From Phocoena phocoena (Eukaryota; Chordata; Mammalia; Artiodactyla; Phocoenidae), in NCBI RefSeq assembly GCF_963924675.1, contig NC_089221.1:5825851-5889850 (forward strand): 64,000 bases of DNA, given 5' to 3'. How positions within the stretch are numbered: position 1 is the stretch's first letter; every line of letters starts with the position of its first letter. Under the pieces are notes generated by a model, which was given only the letters and a program-made list of their open reading frames with translations, did not search any database and had not been told where the DNA came from. A program made the position numbers and the translations under genes. Shown here piece after piece: positions 1 to 11,945 of this stretch.

Positions 1-555
1 TTCATAAGTTCTGTTTTTCCCCTGACTACTGTCCAACTTTTTGACACTCCAGAGTTGGAGCAGATGAAGTCCATTATAATCTTCAGCATCCCTTGCTACC
101 AGGATTCTTTCTGCTCTTGTTCCCACCTACACTGTGGGGACTAAGTTCCTAAGAAGCAATGTGCTACCTCCTGTCTTTTTTGTTCCACTGTCTGCCAGGC
201 TGTTTCTGGAGTGTTGTCACCTCCAGGCGGGTGTTGACAATGGTAGAAATCAGAAGCTCAGCTGCTTCTAGAACTGCCAGCCAAGATGAAGAGAGACAAC
301 TAAATATTTTTCTGATAGGTAAAGATCATTTATTTCTAAACCTCAGAGCACAGTGTGTCAAAAGCATTTCATGCTACAGAATTAAAAATGATAAATTCAC
401 ATTTTAAAACTTAGCTGATTGTTTTTTAACAGAAAGAATATACATGTTAATATACAAGTCCTTAAAATATTGAGAAATATTGATAAACTCGTGACTCAAA
501 GTCTTGATAGTAAAATACTCTCAGCTGGTTATTGCTATTGTTTCATTGATCAGTA
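1..555. other. Unassigned non-coding DNA
   Basis: I recognise no gene or repeat family here. Open frames are short and have no coding-like features. Confidence 0.4.
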
Positions 556-1091
556 TGATTCATTTTCTCCTGTGCTGTAACAAATTACCACAAACTTAGT
601 TGGCCTAAACAATACAAATTTATTATCTTTCAATTATTTAAGTTAGAAGTCTGACAAAGATCTCACTGGACTAAAATCATGGCATGGACTAGGTTGTGTT
701 CCTTTCTGAATGCTTTCTGTAGGGGAGAATTTACTTGCTCGCCTTTTCTAGATTATAGAGACCACCTGCATTCCTTGGCTCTTAGATTCCTTCCTCCATC
801 CTCAAAGCCAGCAATGGCAGGTCAAGTCCTTCTGTCATCTATGTTGCATCTCTTCCTGACCCTTTTTAGGTCAGCACATCTCTCTCTAACCACAGCTGAG
901 GAAGAGTCTCTACTTCTAAGAACCCATGTGATTACATTGGATCCACCCACATAATCAAGAATTACCACTCATCTCAAGGTTCCCAATCTAATTCTCATCT
1001 GCAAACTCCCTTTTCCAGGTAAGATAATATACTAATAGGTTTGGGGATTAGGGCATTGACAACTTTGAAGGCTATCGTTCTGCCTGTCACA
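556..1091 (+). repeat. LTR-like interspersed repeat (MLT1/MaLR type, provisional)
   Basis: The stretch contains the core 'aacaaattaccacaaactta' (579-598) followed by a 'ggcctaaacaatacaaattt' block. Later come 'gattacattggatccaccca' and a terminal 'ttctgcctgtcac'. The same block order recurs near 38.3, 56.95 and 58.07 kb, so this is a dispersed family. I assign it to the old mammalian LTR class (MaLR) from memory; the family name is uncertain, the repeat status is not. The 91-codon frame inside it is not a gene. Confidence 0.55.
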
Positions 1092-1311
1092 AAGAGTAAG
1101 GCTGGAAAACATTTACCAGTTTAAGAACAATAGTGAAGTTAAAGGGTAAAGGACTTCCCATCAGATTTGTAATTATTCAGTGTATTTGTCATCATAAAAG
1201 AGAGTAATTTGTTTGTAGGAAGCTCTCCTTCAGTGGTTTTCATGTAACCTTTAACCTTGAGTTGCTGATGCTGGCATACTAGCTTGCTGTTTAAACTGTA
1301 TTTATTTTTTC

Positions 1312-1735
1312 CATAAAAAATGTAACCACTTTATTGAGGTGTGATTGATGTATAAAATGGTGTACATATTTAATGTACTCAACTAGATGAGTTTGGGAAT
1401 AAGCTTACACCCGTGAAACCACCATCACTATCAAGGCCTTAAACAATCCATCACCCCCCAAAGTTCCTTCCCACCACCTGCATTATTATTATTGCTTGTG
1501 TGCTAAGAACATTTAACATAAGATCTACCTTCTCAGCAAATTTTAGATATGCAATACAGCATTGTTAGCTATAGACACTCTGCGGTAGAGCAGTTATCTA
1601 GAAATTATTTTTCTTATATAATTGAAACTTTATCCCTCAACCAGCATCTCCCCATTTCAAATCCTCTTCAGCCTCTGGCAATCACCTTTCTACTCTTTGC
1701 TCCTATTAATTTTGCATTTTATTAATTGGTATTTA
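1312..1735 (-). repeat. Old L1 (L1M) fragment, antisense
   Basis: 'ctttattgaggtgtgattga' followed by the 'acccgtgaaaccaccatcac' and 'catcacccccc' blocks is the reverse-strand signature of old mammalian L1 3' regions. It is heavily diverged and has no reading frame. Confidence 0.5.
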
Positions 1736-1844
1736 ATAATTTTTTGTGTTAAAAATTAACTGATATTTATATCTATACAGATATAGATGTAAATAATATT
1801 TATCATGCATTATATGAAAAATGAATATATAATAAAAGTGAAAA

Positions 1845-2050
1845 AAGCAGATAACAACACATTATATATAGTATATCCCCATGGAAAATATATAAATGTA
1901 TAAATAGTCACAAAAGAAATTTAGAAATGCATCTTCCCAAATCTTTAACAGTGATCATCTCTGAAAGGTGAGTTACAGGTGATTTTCTTCTCCTCTTTTC
2001 CTTAATCTCCAATTATATTTGTGACTTGATGGAAAAATATTATCACAATA
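1845..2050 (+). repeat. Possible L1M 3'-end remnant
   Basis: The order 'tctttaacagtgatcatctc', 'ggtgagttacaggtgatttt' and a pyrimidine-rich block resembles the terminal part of old L1 copies ('ttaacagtggttatctctgg' class). The match is weak; chance similarity is possible. Confidence 0.3.
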
Positions 2051-2054
2051 GTCA

Positions 2055-3705
2055 CCCTCAAAAAGGGTCCCAACAAACTAATAGATGGTATAAGTTGTAA
2101 AAAATCATCCTAGAGGTAATGAATGAGCTTCTTGTCCTATGAAATAATAGAAACTTAAAACATTTCAAATTGTGTTATAATTAACATTGCTCTGAAAAAT
2201 AAGTTTTGGTACTAGCTGGTGTTTCTAGTAAAGGAAGACAAAGTATAAAGAATAAGAGACTGGAAGTTTTCCATACATTTTAATAATTTAGTAGCATAAA
2301 TTCAGATATGATTCCATGGCACTTTGGGTAAATCCCAAAGCTGGAGAATTCAGCACTATGGAATGAACTTTCTAACTGCTAGTGGGGTTGCACTGCACTC
2401 CACTCTGTGGAAGAAAAATGGCAGAAGTCATGCAGAGAAGGTGGTGGAGCGTGATTTATGTACAAAATGGGCTTCATATTGGGTGGAAGTAACACCAGAG
2501 GTGTTGATCAGGTCAGGTAGGCAAGCTCTGTATTTCACATCTCTTTTTCTCCTTCCATACAGCAAAATACTGAAGGACTCTCAGAATTTTATATCCTGAT
2601 GATTCTGTGAGAGAACAAATAGAATTGTCATGCTACACTACAACCCTAGAGTGAAAACTCTCTACCGTCTTCTCCATGAGACCCAGAAAAGTGAGATTTG
2701 ATGATACTTTTTCAGTGGCAAATATTTTCCCTCAGGAATAAATAAACATCAATTAAGGGTCTTCTGTCATATATTTTAAAGTAAAATAAAAACTTCTCAG
2801 CATATAAATTCCAGGAAACATGCTATTTCTTTAATATAACCCCCTATATCAAACTACCATTTTGTGTAGTCTACACTGAGCCTAGATGTGGAAGAATGCC
2901 AAACCACATTTTATTTATGACATTGTAGGCTCTATAAGTTCTTTGTAGGCTCTAGCCATGTTATGATGTGACACATTTTTTCCTAATTATGAAATAGCAG
3001 GTGTTCATTACTAACCTGAAATAAAGACAAATCTGAAAAACGAAGTGAAAAAGCATTCTATAGGCCCATATCTCAGAAATAACCAGTTACCATTCTGGGC
3101 TCTTACTGTAAATAGAGTAACACACAATATTGATCCACCAGTGGTTGCAGTTCCACATCAACCCACATGAGCATGCTGGCAGTTGCAAAACTAGCTTCCT
3201 TTCAGAATCACTGAAGAATTATGTTTAAAATAGCTTCCTGGGCCACTTGCCAGTTTTAATACATCAGAAATTCCAGGTGTGAGCCTCAAGAATTTATAAT
3301 TTTAACAAGCTCCTTAGACATTTCTTATAAACCAACTCAATCCAATTCCAAAAATAAATGTTTGGAAGCCACTGGCAGATATTGTGACTATTGATTCCTG
3401 ATTATTGGTGTCCCTCTCTCCCTCACATGCAGTGTTCAACCCCAAAACAAACTTTGTAGCTTCTACCAACTCACAGCTCTCAAAGCTGACCAATAACACC
3501 ACTTACCTGCCTTGCTACCATCCTGGGCAAAGCAACCATCATCTTTTGACTGAAAAATAGAAGCAGCTTCCTCAATAGCTTTACCGGTTTTGCTCCTGCC
3601 TAGAATCATATTGTTAAAGTATAGATGGATGATATTGCCTATTATCATCTACTGGTTCCCACTGCAGTGAAATAAAATATAAATGCTTTTCCCAGGCTTT
3701 CAATG
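2055..3705. other. Unassigned non-coding DNA
   Basis: AT-rich sequence without a recognisable gene or repeat. Frames of 61-91 codons at 2324-2599 and 3314-3648 lack domain-like features. Confidence 0.4.
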
Positions 3706-3707
3706 CT

Positions 3708-3850
3708 CTACACCAGCGGTCCTCAAACACACCCTTTCAGCCGTGTATGCTAGAAGAGTCCAGGGATACTACTAAACAGTACACAGACAGCCCCTGCAAC
3801 AACAAATTTTCTGTGCCTAAATGTCAGTAGTGCTGACAGTGAAAAGTCTG
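3708..3850 (+). mobile_element. MER5A-like hAT-Charlie remnant
   Basis: The start 'accagcggtcctcaaac', then 'cagggatactactaaacagt', 'acagacagcccctgcaacaa' and 'aaatgtcagtagtgctga' follow the usual MER5A order. MER5A is a short non-autonomous hAT transposon with no coding capacity. A second, inverted piece lies about 470 bp downstream. Confidence 0.6.
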
Positions 3851-4315
3851 CTCTACACAAGCTGGGTCTTCTACCAACCTTGCGTTTATTTACCATTGTA
3901 GCCATTTTCCTCAATTCTCCCATCTGTAGAATGTGCTGAGCTCATTTCTACATCAGAAACTTCCTAATTACTTGTGGCAGAGCCAGGATGAGATGCCTTC
4001 TAACCTGCACCAGGTTTGGTATGAGCGTGAAATAAGCTTCATGTGTGCTGAGTCACAAGGGCTGTCTGTCCCCACAGCAGACAAATGTTTTAACCTGACT
4101 TGTATACATACTCCCCAAGTCAATGAATACATGTTACCAACATGGATTTTTAATGGCCGTACTATTTTCAAATTAAGCTATGCCACGATTTATTTAATGC
4201 TACTCCATTGTGAGAAGAGTTTGTTTTAGTGAAAAAGAAGTATATCATCAACAAAAACAAACAAACAAAAAAAAACCAAGAAAACCTCCTAGAACTAATA
4301 GAAAAACTGTCTTGT

Positions 4316-4436
4316 GCACTGTAGGACATTTATCAATAGCAGCATCTGTGGTCTCTACCCGCTAGATCCCAGGTGTGCCAACCAGATATTGCCAAATGTT
4401 TCCTGGAGGAAAATCCTCTGTTTGAGAACCACTGAT
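4316..4436 (-). mobile_element. MER5A-like fragment, antisense
   Basis: Read on the reverse strand, the end 'tttgagaaccactgatg' is the MER5A terminus 'catcagtggttctcaaa'. The 'gtaggacatttatcaatagc' side corresponds to its interior. It is partial and non-coding. Confidence 0.5.
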
Positions 4437-4539
4437 GTAGAGCATTACAAACCTGGGAAATGCATCTATATTCTGTTGTTGCTGCAGTGGGAAGCCAGTG
4501 GATGGTAACAGACAATGGAGTGAGATAAGCTTACTCTCT

Positions 4540-6598
4540 CAAACACTTTCCTACACACTAGCAACAAACAAGTAGGATTTGAAAATTAATACACTTTTCA
4601 TTAGCACCCCCCAAGATGAAATACTTAGGTATAAATCTGACAAAACATCTACAAGGCCTATATGAGGAAAACTACAAAACTCTGATGAGAGGGGAAAAGC
4701 AAGTAAATGGAGGGATACTCTATGTCCATGGATAGGAAGACTCAATATTATCAAGATGTCAGTTCTTCCCAACTTGATCTATAGATTTAATGAAATCCCA
4801 ATCAAAAGCTCAGCAAGTTACTTTATGGATATTGAAACACTGATTCTAAAATTTATATGGGGAGGCAAAAGATCCAGAATAGCCAGCACAAAATTGAAGA
4901 AGAACAAAATCAGAGAAATGACACTACTTGACTTGAAGACTTACTACAAAGCTACAATAATCAAGAGAGTGGTGTAAGAATAGAAAGATAAATATATGAA
5001 CAGAACAGAATCCAGATATAGATGCACATAAATATAGTCAACTGATCTTTGACAAAGGAGCAAAAACAGTACGATGAAGCAAAGATAGTCTTTCCAACAG
5101 ATGGTGCTGGAACACCTGGATATCCACAAACAAAAAAAATGGTTTTAGACACAGACTTTACACCCTTCACAATTATTAATTCAACATGGATCACAGACCT
5201 AAATGTAAAAGGCAAGACTATAAAACTCTTAGAAGATAACGTAGGAGAAAACCAAGATGACCTTTGGTATAATGATGACTTTTTAGATGCAACATGGATC
5301 ACAGACCTAAACGTAAAAGGCAAAACCATAAAACTCTTAGAAGATAACATAGGAGAAAACCTAGATGACCTTGGGTATAGTGATAACTTTTTAGATGCAA
5401 CACCAAAAGCAGAATCCATGAAAGAAAGAATTGCTAAGCTGGACTTCATTAAAATTAAAAACTTCCACTCTACAAAAGACAATATCAAGAGAATGAGAAG
5501 AAGACTGGGAGAAAGTATTTGCAAAAGATACATGTGATAAAATCTCTAATCCAAAATATACAAAGAACCCTTAAACCTCAACAGTAAGTAAACAAACAAC
5601 CCAATTAGAAATTGGGCCAAAGACCTTAACAGATACCTCATTGAAGAAGATTATACAGATGGCAAATAAGCATATAAAAAGATGATTTATAAGGGAAATA
5701 CAAATTAAAGCAATGAGATATCACTATACACCTATTAGGATGACCAAAATCAGGAACACTGACAACACCAAAAACTGGAGAAGATGTGAAGCAACAGGAA
5801 CTCTCATTCATGGCTAGTGGGAATGCTCAATGGTACAGCCACATTGGAAGACAGTTTAGTGGTGCCTTACAAAGCTAATCATACTCTTCCTTTATGATCC
5901 AGCAATTGTACTCCTTGGTATTTACTCAGATAAATTGAAAACATATCCACACAAAACCTGTAAACATATGCTTATAGAACCTTTTATATATAACTGCAAA
6001 ACAACCAAGATGTTTTTTGGTAGGTGAATAGGTAAATAAACTGTGGTACATCCAGACAATGGAATATTATCTGGTGCTAAAGTGAAATGAGCTCTCAAGC
6101 CATAAAAAGACAAGGAAGAACCTTAAATGCATCTTCTTAGGTGAAAGAAGACAATATGAAAATCTACATATGATTTCACACCCATGACATTCTGGAGACG
6201 GCAAAACTATGGAGGCAATATAAACATCTGTGGTTGCCAGGTGTTAAGAAGGATGGGGAGAGATGAATAGGTGGAAACGGAGGATTTTCAGAGCATGAAA
6301 ATACTCTGTATGATACCATAATGGTGGATACATGCCATTATACATTTGTCCAAACCCATAGAATGCACAGCACCAAGAAGAACCACCATGTAAACTATGG
6401 ACTTTGAGTGATTTTGAGGTGTTGATGTAGGTACACCAATTGTAACAAATGCCTCTTGTGGGTATTTGTTGAAAGTTGGGGAGGCTCTGCATGTGTGGAG
6501 GCAGGAGGTATGTGGGAAAATTCTGCACCTTCTACTCAATTTTGCTGTGAACGTAAAACTGCTCTAAAAAAGTAAAGTCCGTTCAAAAAAGAAATGTC
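4540..6598 (+). mobile_element. Old L1 (L1MA-like) 3' half: ORF2 C-terminal part plus 3' UTR
   Basis: The plus strand encodes degraded L1 ORF2 C-terminal segments. Examples are 'QYY'-less thumb/linker text around 4756-4977 ('SVLPNLIYRFNEIPIKSS', then 'LDLKTYYKATIIKRVV') and the C-terminal domain at 5049-5537. The 3' UTR follows and ends in 'actgctctaaaaaagtaaag' and an A-rich tail near 6590. The EN domain and the RT core are absent, so the copy is 5' truncated, as is usual after target-primed reverse transcription. The 3' UTR matches in order the copy at 46,375-47,040, so both belong to one old subfamily. It is non-functional, with several stops and frameshifts. An internal 108-bp tandem duplication is listed separately. 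Confidence 0.85.
5182..5397 (+). repeat. In-frame 108-bp tandem duplication inside L1 ORF2 relic
   Basis: Two head-to-tail copies, 5182-5289 and 5290-5397, both begin 'caacatggatcacagacct' and end 'actttttagatg'. I count about 8 differences in 108 positions. The period is 36 codons, so the frame 5049-5537 (162 codons) runs through both copies, and the translated unit 'WITDLNVKGKTIKLLEDN' appears twice. The normal L1 ORF2 C-terminal region has this segment once, so this is a duplication rather than a family repeat. Confidence 0.9.
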
Positions 6599-8465
6599 AA
6601 AGAAAAAAAAAATCACATTTTCCACCTATGATCTCTTCAGGGTCAAGGCATATTTTCTTTGTCTCCCAGTTTTGACCAGGGTTTTCCAAATGCTGGTCTT
6701 CTGAGATTTAGTCAGTAAAACAACGTTCATCTTCCCCAACAATTTCATTGTTTTGTAACATTTGAACATGAGATAAGGAATGATCCCTGAGCTGCCTTTA
6801 GTAAAATTTCTTAATATTTTGGATCCAAACTTGTAAAGAGGGTGTTGGCACTTGCTACTGTGGGTGACTGAGATCCGTGATACCCAAATGCCTCAAGGAG
6901 TGGCCCATGCACAGCAGGCATTCTGTAAGTGTCACAGTTTGTGGTCGGTCGCTGTGGTCTGCTGTGGGTGCTGATCAGATTTTTAAGTGCTGAGCAATTG
7001 ATGGGTATCAGGAAAGGGAACCTGCTCTGCTGAGATTTTTTTTTTTTATAGGGAGGGAAAGAGAGAATTAAACTCACAAAAACAGACAATAAAGATAAAA
7101 GGCTGCTTGTTTATTTATTTTGAATTAGGGAGATTTCAGCTGAGTTTTGGAACCCTCTGAGAGTAACTGTCACCCAACTTAGATGCTGATGCTGGTGTTC
7201 ACTTTTTGATACAAACATTTCTGATGGTACCCTGCTGTCTTTGTGATGCTGAACACACCAGCAGGGGATGTTTTTGAGGCCAAATTCTAAGCAGGACCCT
7301 ATATCCAAAACTTTTTCTTTTGCCTGTCCTATGACTGTGACTCATCTGTAATACTATCTAAGGTCAGATAGTTTAGTAAAAGGACAAAATTAAGTTAAAA
7401 TCCTCAGTAAGACAGACACTTTGGGACCTTTTCTGTTAGCTATAAATTAGAACTTTGCTTGTCCAGGACGTCACAGGAAACTATAAATTGTGGTTTATAA
7501 GTTTAACTCCAGTGAAGCAAACCTAGATGGCTGAGTTGTTTTTAGAGGAGAAAACTGGAGAAATCTAGAAGCTCCAATTATGTCAAGCTTGAAAGTTTGG
7601 CAAAAACAAAAGTATAATTTGCAATTATACTTTAGAAATCCAAAGTGTACAGAAATCTAAAATCGACAGATTTTCAGATTTTCTCCCAAAAGGATTGTAA
7701 AAGTGGCTTGGGCATCTACCTGTCATGTCTTTTGCCATGTACAATAAATTTGATAGTCTTGGTTTGGTGATTTAATGGAAAGAAAGCAAATAATCAGAAT
7801 AATGTGGGATTTTAGAGTTTTGCATTGGTCACACATCTGACTGTCCTTGAAGTGGTTTTATTTTGCAACATTGTAGAATCCTAATGAGATATGAAGAAAG
7901 AAAGCCTGGAAAACAAGTGCATTTCCATATTGGCATCGACACAGGAATGTCAGCTGAAGGGAAGTAGGAGGACTGCAAACCTCACTGAGTTTTTCCTGAC
8001 CCAGCATCTTAAAATGTCCTCATTTGAAAGCATCCGATCACAGACTCTTAGAAACTTGGCCTGGTATATCTTCTAGAATGGAATAATCAACATGACAGCA
8101 GGGCTACCGAGGTAAAGAAACTTAATGAACTAAGATAAAAACGTGTTTTGTTTTGTTTGGTGGTCTTTGATCATCAGAAGGAAAAGGACTGGGTAATGCA
8201 GGAAGACATTTTGTAAAACAAAGAAGCTTTGGCACATTGGCTGAAGAAGGCAAAGCAAGAAAAGTGGGTAATTGTCTTAACCCAAGAACAAAGGAAAACA
8301 AATGTTTATTTATAGAGAGCTCATAGAAACTAACACAGCTCAGATACACAGCCAGTCCACACATGTTATGGTTTATGTTGAAGCTTTCTTCTGGTTTGGG
8401 GCAGAACAACTCACATTCTCCATCTCATGCCCTATGCAAGGCATGTGCACATCCACGCAGTTCAT
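6599..8465. other. Unassigned non-coding DNA
   Basis: No gene or repeat recognised. A small inverted repeat with 11-bp arms and a 3-nt loop ('aaagtataatt' / 'aattatacttt') lies at 7609-7633. Confidence 0.4.
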
Positions 8466-8590
8466 CAGCTGCTCTCCCAATCCCTGTAATACAGGCATCA
8501 CCCCCACTTTTTAGAGGTAAAGCCACTGAGATGTGGAGAGTTTGAGGACCATGCAGGACAATGTCTCCAGTCGGTGGTGGAGTTGGTCTC
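8466..8590 (-). repeat. Possible MIR-class SINE remnant, antisense
   Basis: 'acaggcatcacccccacttt' followed by 'tagaggtaaagccactgaga' resembles the reverse-strand MIR core ('cattttacagatgaggaaactgag'). It is short and diverged. Confidence 0.3.
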
Positions 8591-9985
8591 TGTCTGGAAC
8601 ACCCTCTTTTTTGGAAGGTGGTTCTTGAGAGACTAGCATGATGAGGTTGGTGGGGACAGGGCTAGTGCAAGGTGTGCAGTAGCTCCCCAAGATATAGGCT
8701 GGGGCCACATTGGTGGGGCTAATGAGGTCATTTTAAAATTCTGTTAAGCTTAAGAACCTCCTTTTCAAAAACACAGATTCCTTCACCTTTTCTCCTGGGA
8801 AATTTTGGTTCAAGGTATCTATGTTGTGATCCAGGAATCTGTATTTCTGAAAGCCTTCTGTAGTTGACCTTGGGTGAGGAGGACATGTGTGGCCTTCGTT
8901 GCATGTTACTGCTGTGATTTGCACCTGACCTTTGTGCCAATGGTTGTCACGATCTCTCTTCTCCTTTATCTTCTTCGTCTTGGTCTTCTTCGTCTTTGCC
9001 TTCTCACTATCTCTCATTTTAAGTTAAGAAATACTAAAAGTAAAGAGGATAACAGCCATGCACTTATGACTAGAAATGTCACCTTTACATACTTGTATTT
9101 TATATTCATTTGGATAAGAAGAGCACAGCTTTGGCGATGAAGTTGAAGTTTTTCTTCTGCTGCTGCAGTTTGTTCCCTATTTTTGCCCTTTCTTGGCCAG
9201 AGTTCTCTTCTTGGCATTATCGTTCAACCATTTCAAATGAAAAAAGGGTCACATGATTTGCTTAAAAATCAGTTTCCTTCCTCAAGGATCAGTTGATTGT
9301 GCTCTGACCTGCAAAGCAATGGAAGCAACTACAAAAGCCCTCACTTTACTCAAAGTGGTTGCTACCAAGAACTAGCTCACCACTAAATAATTAAACCCTC
9401 TTCCTGCTCCTTGGAGGAGAAAGAGGGCAAACAGAGACCCTAGAGATACCTCTGCTTCCTACCTGGAGGAACATGTCTCCTACATTATGTGATACTGAAA
9501 TAGTCCTCCATACTCAGTTCTTTGAAAATTTATTTTGTAAACTGCTGTTAAATATGAACTTAAAAACACATACAGTCTTCAGTTAGTGTAGCACAACTCA
9601 GGCTGAAGTTTCCAGTCCCTCAAAATATGCCCTTGAAAAAATCAGCACAAATTTGTGTTACCTCCCATGGTCAGCCTGAATTAACAGAAATTGCATTTGA
9701 TGATAGCCTGCAGTCACTGAAAATTGCCCACCATTTACCTTCCTCACCAACTAATCACTAGAATCGCTGAAAGTAATTTCAGAGACACATAGGTGGCATA
9801 AAGTAATAAAAGTTGAATGAAGTGTCACCATTTTCACAAGAGGTCTCTCAATGCAGATTTCTTCTAGGGATTCTAAAGGGATCCCATGTTTTAAATCTCA
9901 AGCATGTCACTACCTAACTTACAAGAAAGTGATGAGCGCTGTGTTCAGAGACAAATGAAGTATGGGCAGTTTCATTTATAATGCA
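8591..9985. other. Unassigned non-coding DNA
   Basis: I see no gene or confident repeat. A TCTTCGTCTTGG-type low-complexity tract lies near 8960-9010; its reverse-strand translation is a lysine-rich artefact. Confidence 0.4.
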
Positions 9986-10180
9986 GATTTTATCTTTCAG
10001 TGTAAACCTCATGTTATCTCTACAGCACCCATGTGGATGGAGTGAGGGGGACATTTTCATCCCTTCTCTGCCCATGAGGAATGTAAAGAGTAGAGACAAG
10101 TTACTTAGCCGAGAGCACAATTAATAAATGGTAAGTCTGAAACAAGACCTAAATTCCTTCAACCCAGTATTTTTCCTCTT
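9986..10180 (-). repeat. MIR SINE, antisense
   Basis: 'cattttcatcccttctctgc', 'gaggaatgtaaagagtagag' and 'acaagttacttagccgagag' follow the order of a reverse-strand MIR core. MIRs are ancient tRNA-derived SINEs and carry no gene. Confidence 0.5.
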
Positions 10181-11835
10181 GGATCACTGTATTTCACTAG
10201 AAACCCTCCTTAGATGATCCTGCATCTGAGAATAGACAAAGGTAAAATGAAAAGTTTAGCAAGGTCCTTCTTGGATGTTCAGTAAATTGTTACCAGAGAA
10301 CATGATGGCTGATGTCTTACTATTGCCAGGAAGGACAACAAGCAAATCTTTCAAGGTAAACGTATACTATTTAGTATCTGCTCTTCTATCTTTGGACTCC
10401 TATACAGATAATAATGGGCAAAGCACTTCATCTGCTTGTCTTTGGTGAGTTCCCAAGGAAGCTAACCATAGATGCTTCACAGGAAACAGCAATGCTCAAA
10501 GCTAGTCCTGGGATGCTTCTCTGATGTGGTCTTTTCACTGGGTGGGTGTCTGATGGAACCTGCTCCCGCCTTTTCCAGCCAAAATCATTTTGGCTGTGGT
10601 GGAGGGACTTGCAGTGTGAGGCTCATTCATTCTCCATCTTGTGCAATGGAGCAGATTCAAAATGAAATTCTAAACACTACACTAGACACACATTCTAGGT
10701 TGGGTGTCTTGGTAAGGTTCCCGAGTCATTTTTCAAGTAAGCAAGTAAATAAAGGAATGAAATATTTAAAATACAAAAATTTGGGTGGAGACTGGGTGGA
10801 TTTTTTATTACAGTATGTGTACCAAATCTTCAATCTTAAAACTTTATTGAACTGAATGATTCTGAATGTCAAGATAAAAAATGTATTAAATAATCTATTT
10901 TATTTAATTAAATAAAATATTTTATTCACTGTATTTTATTCACTACTTTTTCATTCAATAATTTTTATTCTTTTGAGTTGATTAAAATATAAAATATATA
11001 TTTTTCCAAGTACTAGTTTGATAACCACCTCTTCTCTACATTGTCTTTTAAATTTCAATTTGGGATACATTTTAACTGAGTTTTTACAAAGTTAATTTTA
11101 ATTTTATAAAAGCATGACAGTTAATACTGGGAAAGACATAAAACAAAGTATTTTCACAAATAACTGAATTGATTTTGAGCACAAATATCTAAAGTTAATA
11201 AAACATCAATCAGTTGTTGTCTATTCCTAGTGTCTGTGTTGTTGTGGAGAAAAAGACGGTGAATTACTCTAAAATCTGCACTTGTTCATCAGATGAAAAA
11301 ATGGCGGCTGTAGTTAAATGGTCCATTCTGGGATTTTTAACTAAAACTAGGAGGGATGACTCCATCTTTCTCCTGCCAGTCTCCTTGCTTCACCTCAACA
11401 CACGTGCACACACAGACACACACATTTACTTTCCAGTGGACATTAAGGCTTTTGTGTAGTTGTGCTGTGGAGCCAGCTTAGGCTGCCCTGGCAGGTACGG
11501 GACAGTGTAAAACCACCAGACAGGCATCGGGGGCCAGGTCTTCTTTCCCAAGCTCCCTCCTCCTGGGCATCAGGGCCCATTTTGACATTGGCCACATACT
11601 AGACTTCCTCTCTCCAGCCCTTCCCTCCTTCCCAAGATCCAAACCCACATTTTTAATTCATCTTCCATTTATGTGATTTACAAGCCCATCAAACCAGACG
11701 TTTGTAAATCTGAACTCTGCCCATCATTCCCAAACTTCTGCTCCCCTGAAGTTCCCCCACATGAGAAATAGCCATGTTGTTCTTTAGGCTTCCTGAGGTT
11801 GAAATCACGTTGTTCGCTGAAATGCCTCTTCCTCA
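10181..11835. other. Unassigned non-coding DNA with AT-rich patch
   Basis: A 127-codon frame at 10,472-10,855 shows no recognisable domain and I do not call it a gene. The patch 10,880-11,120 is very AT-rich and holds a perfect palindrome (10,896-10,919), followed by two copies of 'attttattcact'. Confidence 0.4.
10896..10919. repeat. Perfect 24-bp AT palindrome
   Basis: The 24 bases read identically on both strands, centred between 10,907 and 10,908 on 'ttaatt' plus flanks. Only A and T are present, so chance occurrence in this AT-rich patch is fairly likely. Confidence 0.85.
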
Positions 11836-11837
11836 TG

Positions 11838-11945
11838 GCTGTGAGCTAGTTATAGCCAGGAGTGTTTCTTTAGTTTGTATTTTGTACACAGTACACTGCC
11901 CTACACATAGTAGGTTCTCAGTAAATGGTTTGTTGGGTAAATGAG
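11838..11945 (+). repeat. Possible L2/MIR tail remnant
   Basis: 'cacatagtaggttctcagta' followed by 'aatggtttgttgggtaaatg' mirrors the 'cacatagtaggtgctcaataaatgtttgttgaatg' ending common to L2 and MIR. Only the tail is visible. Confidence 0.4.
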
